From Nocardioides coralli (GTDB lineage Bacteria; Actinomycetota; Actinomycetes; Propionibacteriales; Nocardioidaceae): DNA of 64,000 bases. Under the pieces are notes generated by a model. It did no database searches and was not told where the DNA came from. It saw only the letters and a list, made by a program, of their open reading frames with translations. The stretch lies in assembly GCF_019880385.1 (NCBI RefSeq), contig NZ_CP082273.1, positions 1,922,001-1,986,000 on the forward strand, read 5' to 3'. Positions within the stretch are counted from its first letter, which is position 1; each line of letters begins with the position of its first letter. This document shows positions 42,557 to 50,571 of this stretch, one piece after another. The translations under genes were made by a program, and so were the position numbers.

Positions 42557-43140
42557 CCCCCATCGACCTACGAGAACGGCACCAGCTCTGCGACCTGCTG
42601 CTCGAAGTCGGGCCCGCGGCCCCCACCCTCTGCGAGGGGTGGGACACGATGGATCTGGCGACCCATCTCTACGTGCGCGAGCGGCACCCCCTGCGTCCGA
42701 CCCGGGGCACGCCCAGGGCTTTGCACAACGGGTTCGAATGGGTGGTGGGCCAACTACGCGCCGGGCCGCCGCTGCCGTGGCGAACACCAGTGCTGCGCGA
42801 CTTGGCAAACGGGCTGGAGTACTTCATCCACCACGAGGATGTGCGCCGCACAAACGGGCTCGAGCTCCGGCCACGATCCGAGGACCTGGAGCGGCTCGCG
42901 TGGCGCGCCGACAGACTGCTGGCGCGAAGACTGCCCAAGCGCCTCGGTCCGCACTCCTTGCGGCTCGAATCCGACGACGGGGGCGTCGCCGAATACGGAT
43001 CCGGACCCACGGTCATGCTGAGCGGCCGGCCCACCGAGATGCTCCTCTTCCTCAGCGGCCGTCCCGCCGGCAGCGCCTTGGTCATCAGCGGATCCGCAGC
43101 AGCCCAAGACGCCCTCCACGCTTCCCAACGACGCTTCTGA
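42553..43140 (+). CDS. TIGR03085-like (mycothiol-dependent/DinB-like) protein
   Basis: A 195-residue protein whose layout resembles actinobacterial TIGR03085 and related maleylpyruvate isomerase/DinB-like proteins. LCDLLLEVGPAAPTLCEGWDTMDLATHLYVRERHP is the first helix bundle with a His in THLYVRERH, and YFIHHEDVRR gives a second His cluster, as expected for a metal site. A C-terminal beta part follows (VMLSGRPTEMLLFLSGR). Such proteins are presumed metal-dependent and possibly mycothiol-linked. It overlaps TetR by four bases and is followed five bases later by MarR. Confidence 0.75.
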   Translation: MTPIDLRERHQLCDLLLEVGPAAPTLCEGWDTMDLATHLYVRERHPLRPTRGTPRALHNGFEWVVGQLRAGPPLPWRTPVLRDLANGLEYFIHHEDVRRTNGLELRPRSEDLERLAWRADRLLARRLPKRLGPHSLRLESDDGGVAEYGSGPTVMLSGRPTEMLLFLSGRPAGSALVISGSAAAQDALHASQRRF

Positions 43141-43145
43141 CGACC

Positions 43146-43619
43146 ATGGCCCCCGACGGACTGTCGTGCGTGCCCCCGGCACACGGACCCAACGAAGCGA
43201 ACCACCACAACACCCTTGAACTGCTCCAAGGGCTGCTCGACACGGCCCAGCGCGCCGAGCCGGTGCTTGCTGGTCGTGCCCAGCTGTCCCCCAACGAGCT
43301 CAAGGCACTCCAACAACTTGCACGCCATCGGTGGGGACCTGCCGAGCTCGCCCGGCATCTCGGAGTCTCGACACCAGCGGCAACCGGCATCGTTGACCGC
43401 CTCGTTGCACGAGGCCACGCCACGCGGGTACCACACCCAACCGACCGCCGCCGCGTCCAGATCGAACTGACCCCGCTCGCGCACGCCAGCACGCTGCCAT
43501 TGCGGACACCCATGCTGTCCGCACTCGCCGAGATCGACATGGCGTTGACGGACACCGAGAGGGCCGCAGTCGACCAGTTCCTCGCTCACACAATCCAAGC
43601 GATCAAACAAGTTCTGTGA
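43146..43619 (+). CDS. MarR-family regulator
   Basis: A 157-residue MarR-type winged helix. A helical start (NTLELLQGLLDTAQRAEPV) is followed by LSPNELKALQQLARH, the recognition region GPAELARHLGVSTPAATGIVDRLVARGHATRV, and the wing DRRRVQIELTPLA, then a helical end. The ATG at 43146 is five bases after the previous stop, so it is co-transcribed with TetR and the TIGR03085-like gene. A longer in-frame extension upstream lies within the previous gene and is not expected to be used. Confidence 0.8.
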   Translation: MAPDGLSCVPPAHGPNEANHHNTLELLQGLLDTAQRAEPVLAGRAQLSPNELKALQQLARHRWGPAELARHLGVSTPAATGIVDRLVARGHATRVPHPTDRRRVQIELTPLAHASTLPLRTPMLSALAEIDMALTDTERAAVDQFLAHTIQAIKQVL

Positions 43620-43743
43620 ACATCGAGACCGCACTATGCGCTGCAGACGATGAGACTCCTCGTGTCGATGATCGACGCGCCATCCGCGCCCGACCAGAGG
43701 CACGGCCGTCACAAGGGTGGTCACATGGCGGAACATCATCGGC

Positions 43744-43785
43744 GTTTTCGCAGGTCAACGTGGGTCAATCAGTCGGTACTACGAC
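43744..43785. repeat. 42-bp repeat shared with 58976
   Basis: GTTTT-CGCAGGTCA...GTACTACGAC-type stretch, very similar to 58976-59018 in the same orientation, with a small number of substitutions and one indel. In one frame it reads FSQVNVGQSVGTTT, parallel to FAQVSMGHSVSTTT in the other copy. This resembles the end of tyrosine recombinases (MGHSSVSTT). Confidence 0.5.
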
Positions 43786-43791
43786 CTGTAA

Positions 43792-44451
43792 TCACTTGTC
43801 ACGAATTGCTCGAACTCGCTCTTGGGAAACAGACCTTGGCAATGGCGTCACCGAGAGTCCGAGGTACCTCAGTCCCACTTCGGTGATTTTTCGCGACGTC
43901 TCCGGGCGCGTCCAGGTGGGAAGGGCCAGGTGACTAACCGTGAGCCGGACCAGGGTGTCCGCGGCGTCGGAGACCTCCTCCGTCACCAGGTCAGGGAAGT
44001 TGGTGGTTACCCAGTTGGCCAGCGACCTCGTCGCCAGGTCCAGCAGCTGCGCTGACGTTGTGAGCAACGGCAGAATCCCGGTCGCCGACTGCGAGGAGAG
44101 CTCGCCGTTGGAGATCAGGACGGCCCTGAGGAGAGGGCTGCGTTCGGCTTCCTCCAGCGTGAAGTCGACGGCAGCTGCAAGCCCTTGACCGGCATCGGCG
44201 CGGTGATGGGCCAGCACCTCCTCGATTCCATCGATGAATCGCGACGCCTCCCGGAGGACCACGGCCTCGCCCAACCCGGGCTTGTCCTTGAACTCCTTGT
44301 ACAGCAGGGCACGTGAGACGCCGACGGCGTCGGCGATCTCTCCCATGCGGACTCGTTCCCATCCACGCTCGACGATCAGGTCGTGGGCGGTCTCGAGGAC
44401 CGCGGCGCGGACGTGTTCGCGGTACCGGTCGCGCATCGTTGGAGGTGCCAC
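43792..44451 (-). CDS. TetR-family regulator
   Basis: A 219-residue TetR-type repressor (VERGWERVRMGEIADAVGVSRALLYKEFKDKPGLGEAVV near the start, about residues 25-70) with a helical sensing domain. The GTG at 44451 lies seven bases after TAGTCT (44459-44464), so it is likely leaderless. The longer frame reaching to 44574 would extend into the neighbouring promoter. It is divergent from the BtrH-like gene, so it probably represses that operon. Ligand unknown. Confidence 0.85.
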   Translation of the reverse strand: MAPPTMRDRYREHVRAAVLETAHDLIVERGWERVRMGEIADAVGVSRALLYKEFKDKPGLGEAVVLREASRFIDGIEEVLAHHRADAGQGLAAAVDFTLEEAERSPLLRAVLISNGELSSQSATGILPLLTTSAQLLDLATRSLANWVTTNFPDLVTEEVSDAADTLVRLTVSHLALPTWTRPETSRKITEVGLRYLGLSVTPLPRSVSQERVRAIRDK

Positions 44452-44572
44452 ACCGAACAGACTAGCCAGAATGTCACTCTCTGGACTGGTGTCACGATCG
44501 CACAAGGTGACAGATAGCTTCCCAGCATCCGTTTTCGGACAACTTCCACTTTCTGTCTCTAGGATGAGGTCC

Positions 44573-45655
44573 ATGGCTAGCTCTCAGCAACGCGTCGTCA
44601 GCCCCTACCCCCACCGCCTGGGCGGTCATTGCGGCTCCGGCGCGATGCGGGACCTGCTGGAATGGGCCGGACTTGGGTGGAGCGGCCCTCCTGACGAAGG
44701 ACTCGTATTCGCACTGAGCGGGTCCCTGGACCTCGCCTACGTCCGGGACACCGAGCTCATGCCCCCGATCTACCTCGTGGGCCGCGGAGGCGACCTGGAG
44801 ACAGACCTGCCGATGCGCCTGGGGGCAACGGTCTCGGTGCACGCCACCGACGACCCGAGCGAGGGATGGGCTTGGGTGCGGGACTCCATCCAGCGTGGCC
44901 GCCCAGCGCTCGTGTGGGCGGACATCGCCGAGCTGCCGTACCTGCGGGTCCAGCTCCAGATGAGCAGGCACGACATCGTGGTCATCGGCTACGACGACGA
45001 GCATCAGTTCGCGCACGTCATCGACAACGACCGCGACGACGTGCAGATCGTGCCCTACGAAGCGCTGGCCAAGGCGCGGTCCTCACAGGGCTTCCCGGTC
45101 CCGACGCGTCACACCTTCTTCGACATCGAGTGGCCCCAGAAGCTCCCCGACCTGACGGTCGCCAGCCGTGCCGCGTTCGCCCAGGCGGCCGCTGCCATGA
45201 CCGCCTCGGACGGACCGTCGATCGTCTCTGGCAGCGACACGGCGGTGGGAGCCACCGGACTCGCCGCCGTCGACCTGTTCGCCGACGATCTCCCGCGATG
45301 GCCCGAAGTATTCCCCGACGACGTGCTGCACCTGCTCCTGCTCGGCCTGAGCGCGTTCGTCGAGAAGGCAGGTACGGGCGGCGGACTCTTCCGCAAGCTG
45401 CTGGCCAGTGGCGCGCACGACATTGCCCGGCTGACCGACGACCCTGGGGCCGCGGCGGTGTCCGACAGTGCCCGCCGCTGCGCCGCGACCTGGTCGCAGG
45501 TCGCGTCCCAGGCGCGCCGCGACGGGGCACCGGCCCGCGAGCGTGCCCGGCAGGCAGCCCGGGTCGCTGCCACACTCCCAAGAATGGAGCGGGAGCTCGT
45601 GCGCGCGCTCGAGGACGCCGGGGCTGCCACGCACACCCGGACCGTCGTCCGGTGA
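44573..45655 (+). CDS. BtrH-like acyltransferase with DUF4872 domain
   Basis: A 360-residue protein. The N-terminal part resembles the butirosin BtrH N-terminal domain, with the catalytic Cys in GGHCGSGAMRDLLEW (about 15-30) and a His/Asp region in SRHDIVVIGYDDEH. The C-terminal half is a helical DUF4872-type domain. BtrH transfers an acyl group from a carrier protein to an amino sugar in butirosin synthesis. Here the acceptor is unknown. The ATG at 44573 is seven bases after TAGGAT (44560-44565), a leaderless start. An in-frame ATG at 44564 is an alternative. It is coupled to the transglutaminase-like gene by GTGA. Confidence 0.75.
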   Translation: MASSQQRVVSPYPHRLGGHCGSGAMRDLLEWAGLGWSGPPDEGLVFALSGSLDLAYVRDTELMPPIYLVGRGGDLETDLPMRLGATVSVHATDDPSEGWAWVRDSIQRGRPALVWADIAELPYLRVQLQMSRHDIVVIGYDDEHQFAHVIDNDRDDVQIVPYEALAKARSSQGFPVPTRHTFFDIEWPQKLPDLTVASRAAFAQAAAAMTASDGPSIVSGSDTAVGATGLAAVDLFADDLPRWPEVFPDDVLHLLLLGLSAFVEKAGTGGGLFRKLLASGAHDIARLTDDPGAAAVSDSARRCAATWSQVASQARRDGAPARERARQAARVAATLPRMERELVRALEDAGAATHTRTVVR

Positions 45656-46326
45656 GCGGCCAGCACGAGCCGAGCGATGCGGTGGCCTCCGGGTACTTCG
45701 TCGACAGCGACCACCCGGCCATCCGTCGGTTCGCCTCCTCAGTGGTGGAGGGGGCGGACGACCCACACGAGCGTGTCCGGCGGCTCTTCGCGGAGATCCG
45801 CGAACGCCTTCGCTACAACCCGTACCGCGTCACGCCCGATCGCGACCACTACAAGGCCAGCTCCATCTTGAACGGCGGCCCCACCTGGTGTGTGCCGAAG
45901 GCGGTGCTGCTTACCGCCAGCTTGCGCGCGGTCGGGATTCCGGCCCTCCTCGGCTTCTCCGACGTGCGCAACCACTTGAGCAGCGAACAACTGCTGTCGG
46001 TGATGGGCACCGATCTCTTCGTCTACCACGGGTGGACCGCGGTGCACTTCGACGGTCAATGGCACAAGGGCTCGCCGGCCTTCAACACCGAGCTGTGTGA
46101 GCGGTTCGGCGTTCCCCCGCTGGACTTCGACGGGACCCAAGACGCGCTGCTCCACGCCGCAGACGGCGCCGGCCGTCGACACATGGAGTACGTACGCGAG
46201 AGAGGCATGTACCTAGACCTCCCGTACGACGACATCATGCGGACCCTGCACGAGACCTACGGGTCCCGCCTGGCACAGCGCGGCGCCGCGGGACCGGTCC
46301 GCCAGGATCCCGCCTTCGAACCGTGA
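45652..46326 (+). CDS. transglutaminase-like cysteine protein
   Basis: A 224-residue protein with a papain-like transglutaminase fold. The catalytic Cys is in NGGPTWCVPKAVLLTASLR, with the expected His in YHGWTAVHFDGQWHKGSP and an Asp further on. It ends in a long helix (HMEYVRERGMYLDLPYDDIM). Bacterial members are proteases, amide synthases or acyl transfer enzymes. It follows the BtrH-like gene with a GTGA overlap, so the two probably act on one acyl or amide product. The final reaction is not predictable. Confidence 0.8.
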   Translation: MSGQHEPSDAVASGYFVDSDHPAIRRFASSVVEGADDPHERVRRLFAEIRERLRYNPYRVTPDRDHYKASSILNGGPTWCVPKAVLLTASLRAVGIPALLGFSDVRNHLSSEQLLSVMGTDLFVYHGWTAVHFDGQWHKGSPAFNTELCERFGVPPLDFDGTQDALLHAADGAGRRHMEYVRERGMYLDLPYDDIMRTLHETYGSRLAQRGAAGPVRQDPAFEP

Positions 46327-46378
46327 GAGCCGGCATCGGCGACCACACCGCTCGAACGTGGCTGCCATGGGGCATGCG

Positions 46379-47083
46379 TCACCGATCCGCCGGAACTCCT
46401 GCTAGCTGATCGACCATCGCGGTGATGGCTGCCTCCAAACGCCGACACCCATCCTTCACCGCCCGGGTCTCCCCCAGCTCGTGGAGGTCGTCGAGAGGGA
46501 CCGGGGGCCCGACGACGATACTCACCCGTCGACGCCAGCCCAAGCGAAGACGCCCACTGTAGGGAGGGAGGATCTCCTGCGCTCCCCACTGCGCCACCGG
46601 GAGAAGGGGAACAGACGTCGCCAAAGCGATGCGGACGGCGCCGGACTTCATCGCCATCGGCAGTCCGTCCTCTCGCTTTGTGATGGAACCCTCCGGGTAC
46701 ACCAGGACCAGTTGACCTCGCGCCACGGCTCCCACGGCACTGCGATAGCCAGCCTGTCCAGCCGACCGGTCGACCTCGACGTGACCCGCGGAGCGGAACC
46801 ACCACCCCACGACCGGGACCGCGAAGAGGCCGTCCTTCGCCAGGAACCGAGGCATCCGTCGCCGGGCAAGGATCATCTCCGCGACCAGCAGGGGGTCGAT
46901 GTGCGACACATGGTTCGCGGCGAGCACCGCGCCGCCGACCCTCGGGACGTGCTCGACACCACGCCAATCCGGGCGCCGCAGCACAAGCAGGAACGGCTTG
47001 CACACCAGAATCGCAAGCCACCACGCCAAGCCCCTGGGCTCGGTACCGAGGCGTTGATCAGTCCTGAGCACCTCTCGGATCAC
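46379..47083 (-). CDS. PlsC-type lysophospholipid acyltransferase
   Basis: A 234-residue acyltransferase of the PlsC family. One N-terminal membrane segment is followed by the NHVSHIDPL catalytic motif (NHX3-4D type) and the glycerol-phosphate-binding VLVYPEGSITKRED. It should move an acyl chain onto a lysophospholipid or similar alcohol. The GTG at 47083 is six bases after TACAAT (47090-47095), so it is leaderless. It converges with the transglutaminase-like gene and diverges from the thioesterase, in a lipid-flavoured cluster. Confidence 0.9.
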   Translation of the reverse strand: MIREVLRTDQRLGTEPRGLAWWLAILVCKPFLLVLRRPDWRGVEHVPRVGGAVLAANHVSHIDPLLVAEMILARRRMPRFLAKDGLFAVPVVGWWFRSAGHVEVDRSAGQAGYRSAVGAVARGQLVLVYPEGSITKREDGLPMAMKSGAVRIALATSVPLLPVAQWGAQEILPPYSGRLRLGWRRRVSIVVGPPVPLDDLHELGETRAVKDGCRRLEAAITAMVDQLAGVPADR

Positions 47084-47126
47084 CCGACGATTGTAGACAT
47101 ATGCCGGGTGAATGTCCCGGATGCAG

Positions 47127-47166
47127 ACAAACTAGAGTTTGTGTCACCGTCCGTCCGTCCGTCCGT
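47127..47166. promoter_or_regulatory. dyad and CCGT tetranucleotide repeat before thioesterase
   Basis: ACAAAC-N4-GTTTGT (47127-47142) is a 16-bp palindrome. Five copies of CCGT follow at 47147-47166. The dyad may be an operator for the thioesterase or acyltransferase promoters. Short tandem repeats in promoters can slip and change expression. Confidence 0.5.
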
Positions 47167-47188
47167 CGTGATCCTCGAGGAGCCGATC

Positions 47189-47239
47189 ATGAGCGACCTT
47201 CCCGACACTTCGACCACGCAGCCGAGCCGCTCCTCATGA
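47189..47239 (+). CDS. 16-residue leader peptide before thioesterase
   Basis: Short frame MSDLPDTSTTQPSRSS with GAGGAG seven bases upstream. Its TGA overlaps the thioesterase ATG (ATGA at 47236-47239), so it could deliver ribosomes to the next gene. A relic of a longer gene is the alternative. Confidence 0.4.
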   Translation: MSDLPDTSTTQPSRSS

Positions 47240-47760
47240 GCGGCCACCACGAGCACGACCCCGCTGCGCCGACGACGCTGGAGGCGTGGATCAGTGCCAT
47301 GTCACGACCACAGCCATCCAAATCCGGCCGCCTCCCCTCACACTCCCCCACCTGCGCGGGATGCGGCACGGAGAACCCCGCCGGGCTCGCCCTGCAGGTC
47401 GACGCAACCGAGGCCGGCGTGCGCTGTGTGCACCGCTTCGACCACCGCCAGGAGGGCGCACCCGGGATCACCCACGGCGGTCTGGTGGCGGCGGCGTTCG
47501 ACGACCTCTTCGGATTCCTCCTCTACCGCGTCGGAGAGCTCGCCGTGACCCGGTCACTCACCATCGAGTACCTCCGGCCGGTCCTGCTGGGCACCGACTA
47601 CGAGTTCACCGCCCGCGTCCGCGACCATGCGGGACGACGACTGCACGTGGACGCCGACGCGGTCGACCAAATCGGCGACAAGGTCGCCACCGCGCACGCG
47701 ACGTTCATCGTCGTCGACCTCCAGCACTTCGAGCAGGGCACGGCCACCACCGGCCCCTGA
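47236..47760 (+). CDS. PaaI-type hotdog thioesterase (paralogue)
   Basis: A 174-residue hotdog-fold protein with the same architecture as the one at 36198. It has Cys-X2-Cys (TCAGCGTENPAG), GAPGITHGGLVAAAFDDLFGF and a C-terminal sheet ending in VDLQHFEQ. The two share most of the core segment, so they are paralogues. It should hydrolyse an acyl-CoA. The ATG at 47236 overlaps the short leader peptide. It ends six bases before the stop of the TetR gene on the other strand. Confidence 0.85.
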   Translation: MSGHHEHDPAAPTTLEAWISAMSRPQPSKSGRLPSHSPTCAGCGTENPAGLALQVDATEAGVRCVHRFDHRQEGAPGITHGGLVAAAFDDLFGFLLYRVGELAVTRSLTIEYLRPVLLGTDYEFTARVRDHAGRRLHVDADAVDQIGDKVATAHATFIVVDLQHFEQGTATTGP

Positions 47761-47765
47761 CATCC

Positions 47766-48443
47766 TCACTCCGCGACGAACGGCTCCAGCTCGACCGCAG
47801 GGTCGAGCGGGATCCCACGGCCGGCCAGCGCATCCTGGAGCACGAGGGTGACGTGACCAGCGAGCCGCCCGACCATGACGTCCAGGGACTCGTCTCGCTG
47901 GTCGAGCCACCAGATGACGGTGGCATCCACCATCCCCATCACCCCGACCAGAATGCCTTCGGGAAAGGTCGCCACACCCGACTTGGTGTACCCGCGGGCA
48001 GCCGCAGCGATCTCGTCGAGGACGCGCGACCGCCCCATCCGGGCACGATGCAGAGTCCGACTCTGCCCACGGGCTGCCAGGAAGCGGTAGAGATGCGGAT
48101 GCTCGTCGGCCCAGGTGGCGGAGGCGCGCACCAACCCCTCGACGACCTGCCGAGGCGTGCCTCGTCGAGTCAGGTGCGGGCGCACCCGCACGATCAAGTC
48201 CTGCGCAGCCCGCCTGGCCACCTGCTCGTCCAGGTCGTCTCGGCTGGTGAAGTAGCGGTAGACGTGCGGCCTGGGGATGCCAGCCCGCTCCGCGATGAGA
48301 GCGGTGCCGGCGCCGATCCCGATCTCATCGATGACCTGCATCGCGACCTGGACCACGCGCTCCCGCTTCTCGTCGCGATCCAGCTCGTCGCGCGACGACC
48401 GCCGTCGGACGGTCGAGTCAGCCCAACGTCTCACTTCGACCAC
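47766..48443 (-). CDS. TetR-family regulator of acyl-CoA dehydrogenase
   Basis: A 225-residue TetR-type repressor. A basic N-terminal extension precedes the helix-turn-helix (IGIGAGTALIAERAGIPRPHVYRYFTSRDDL) and a sensing domain with WWLDQRDESLDVMVG. The GTG at 48443 lies six bases after TAGGCT (48450-48455), leaderless. It is divergent from the acyl-CoA dehydrogenase, and two GTACCC-type dyads lie between. Control of the dehydrogenase by a fatty acyl-CoA ligand is plausible. Confidence 0.88.
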   Translation of the reverse strand: MVEVRRWADSTVRRRSSRDELDRDEKRERVVQVAMQVIDEIGIGAGTALIAERAGIPRPHVYRYFTSRDDLDEQVARRAAQDLIVRVRPHLTRRGTPRQVVEGLVRASATWADEHPHLYRFLAARGQSRTLHRARMGRSRVLDEIAAAARGYTKSGVATFPEGILVGVMGMVDATVIWWLDQRDESLDVMVGRLAGHVTLVLQDALAGRGIPLDPAVELEPFVAE

Positions 48444-48518
48444 CCTCGCAGCCTACAGGCGCTGGGCGACGGCTCCGCTGGGTGCCGCACAACCCCGGGC
48501 ACCGCCCAACGCCCGACG

Positions 48519-48578
48519 TGGGACACCTTGTACCCAGCCCGAACGCCGTGATCTCATGGGGTACACCCTGTACCCCAT
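48519..48578. promoter_or_regulatory. two TGGG...CCCA dyads before acyl-CoA dehydrogenase
   Basis: ATGGGGTAC-N5-GTACCCCAT (48556-48578) has perfect 9-bp arms, 15 bp before the start. TGGGACACCTTGTACCCA (48519-48536) is a weaker relative. Two sites of this strength fit TetR-type control of the divergent genes. Confidence 0.75.
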
Positions 48579-48593
48579 GATCCGGAGGCTCCC

Positions 48594-49739
48594 ATGACCA
48601 CGCGCCGTTCCCCTTGGATGGACGACGACCTCGAGGACCTGCGTGACCTGGCCCGCACTTTCTGCGAGAAGGAGATCAGGCCGCACATCGAGACCTTCAT
48701 CGCCGACAAGCACGTCGACCGAGACCTGTGGAACCGCGCCGGAGCGGTGGGTCTGCTGTGCCTCTCCATCCCCGAGGAGTACGGCGGCGGCGGCGGGACC
48801 TTCGCTCACGAAGCCATCCTCATCGAGGAGCAGGCACGAGTCGGCGACAGCTCGTGGGGCGCCTCCCTGCACAACGGCATCGTCGCGCACTACCTGCTCG
48901 CCTACGGCACCGAGGACCAGAAAACCCAGTGGCTGCCGAAGATGGCGTCCGGCGAGGTCGTCGGAGCGATCGCGATGACCGAGCCCGGTACCGGGTCGGA
49001 CCTGCAGAACATCAAGACCAAGGCGATCCGTGAAGGCGAGGAGTACGTCGTCAGCGGCTCGAAGACCTTCATCACCAACGGTTCCCAGGCCGATCTAGTC
49101 CTCACCGTCGTCAAGACCAATCCCGACGACAAGGCGGCCGGGATCTCGCTGATGCTGGTGCCCACCGCGACTGAGGGATTCTCGAGGGGGCGGGTCCTCG
49201 ACAAGATCGGGATGAAGGGACAGGACACCTCCGAACTCTTCTTCGACAACGTCCGCGTCCCCGCCACCAGCCTGCTCGGCCACACCGAAGGACAGGGCTT
49301 CGTCCAGCTCATGGAACAGCTTCCCCAGGAGCGACTGCTCGTCGCCGTGTCGAACGTAGCGGCCATGGAGCTGTGCTTGGCCGAGACACTGCGCTACGTA
49401 CGCGACCGCAGCGCCTTCGGACGCCCGATCTGGGGTTTCCAGAACACCAAGTTCAAGATGGCAGAGGTCGCCACCGAGGCGCGGGTCGCGCGCGCCTTCG
49501 TCGACGAATGCATCGAACTGCACCTCGACCGGGAACTGGATATCCCCACCGCAGCCATGGCGAAGTTGTGGTGCTCCGAGCGCGCCCAGCGAGTCGCCGA
49601 TGCCTGCCTGCAGCTGCACGGCGGGTATGGCTACATGAACGAGTACCCTATCGCCCGCGCCTGGGCCGACCTGCGCGTCTCCCAGATCTACGCAGGCAGC
49701 TCCGAGATCATGAAGGAGATCATCAGCCGCTCCCTGTGA
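48594..49739 (+). CDS. acyl-CoA dehydrogenase
   Basis: A 381-residue FAD-dependent acyl-CoA dehydrogenase, catalysing the first beta-oxidation step. The family segments TEPGTGSDLQNIKTKA and SGSKTFITNGSQADL (FAD/substrate region) and LQLHGGYGYMNEYPIARAWADLRVSQIYAGSSEIMKEII at the end are all present, with the Glu/Gly catalytic area near the C-terminus. The ATG at 48594 has GGAGG upstream. It is divergent from its likely TetR regulator. About 830 bp with no intact gene follow. Confidence 0.95.
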   Translation: MTTRRSPWMDDDLEDLRDLARTFCEKEIRPHIETFIADKHVDRDLWNRAGAVGLLCLSIPEEYGGGGGTFAHEAILIEEQARVGDSSWGASLHNGIVAHYLLAYGTEDQKTQWLPKMASGEVVGAIAMTEPGTGSDLQNIKTKAIREGEEYVVSGSKTFITNGSQADLVLTVVKTNPDDKAAGISLMLVPTATEGFSRGRVLDKIGMKGQDTSELFFDNVRVPATSLLGHTEGQGFVQLMEQLPQERLLVAVSNVAAMELCLAETLRYVRDRSAFGRPIWGFQNTKFKMAEVATEARVARAFVDECIELHLDRELDIPTAAMAKLWCSERAQRVADACLQLHGGYGYMNEYPIARAWADLRVSQIYAGSSEIMKEIISRSL

Positions 49740-50571
49740 GCCCATCCGCGACCGACCATCCCAGGCTTGGGGGGCGGGTTCCCTCGACGGGCGTCGAGCA
49801 TTGGCGCGTCGCCGGCCGTCGCTGCCTCGGGGATCGAGCGGGGGCACAAGACGCCGCCGCCGAGGATGTCGGACGTTGCCGACATGCCAACCCGCCCCCA
49901 GGACAAGAGGTCCGTGAACCAGCGTGTCGTCCTCATCGAGAGGGTCTGCCTCGCCGCGGAGCCCCCACGTCATGCTCCACATGGGCGGCGCTGCTGCGCC
50001 TCTCACCCCCGCCCGAACCTCGGGTGGCGCACAACCTTGTCGAACTGGTAGACGAAAAGCACCCAGGTCGCAGTCGCCCGCTCGTGGAACCTCAAGCCGG
50101 GCTCACCCGGTGCTCGGTCCCGGAGCGTTGCAGCACTGGGTCGCCGACGACGACATCGCCATGGCCACGCCCGACGCTGGGCGCCTGCGTCTCCGGGCTG
50201 CACGGTCGCCAGGCCGACATGCCCGGCATACCCGGGGCAGAGGCACCCACCGAGGGTCTCGACGATGGCTTCGGCATGTCTGCCACGATGCACCCAACAC
50301 TCGTGGACGGGTACACCGCGATGAAGCTGCTCCAGCGCAGCCTCTCCACCAGCCCCAACTACCGTTGAGTCCCCGCCCCTCCTCGCCGCCGGTTCCCGAT
50401 CGCGCCGAACAAAGGACCGGGCACCGACGGCCCCGGCCGCGAATGCGGGGACCACGGTGCTCGACAACCTGCTGGGCGAGGAGTGGGAGGCCAGGTCGGC
50501 GCAATGACGCTGCGCTGTGGTCTCCCCCTCCGCGGATCCTGCTCGGGCCCGTCGCAGCGGTGCCCGCCTGC
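49740..50571. other. gene-poor stretch after acyl-CoA dehydrogenase
   Basis: No intact gene was recognised. One short frame near 50270-50368 ends FGMSATMHPTLVDGYTAMKL and a stop, which looks like the tail of a lost protein. Long frames on both strands otherwise look like GC-rich noise. Two G/C-rich inverted segments near 49768 and 49880 are present. An old deletion between the dehydrogenase and the CYP153 operon is possible. Confidence 0.4.

Noticed and set aside
49768..49890. G/C-rich inverted segments as IS terminal repeats
   Set aside because: They are imperfect, only about 100 bp apart, enclose no transposase, and show no target duplication.
50003..50467. 154-codon frame on the - strand in the gap after acyl-CoA dehydrogenase
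   Set aside because: Composition is Arg/Ala-rich without a recognisable motif or good ribosome site. It was left as part of the gene-poor stretch.
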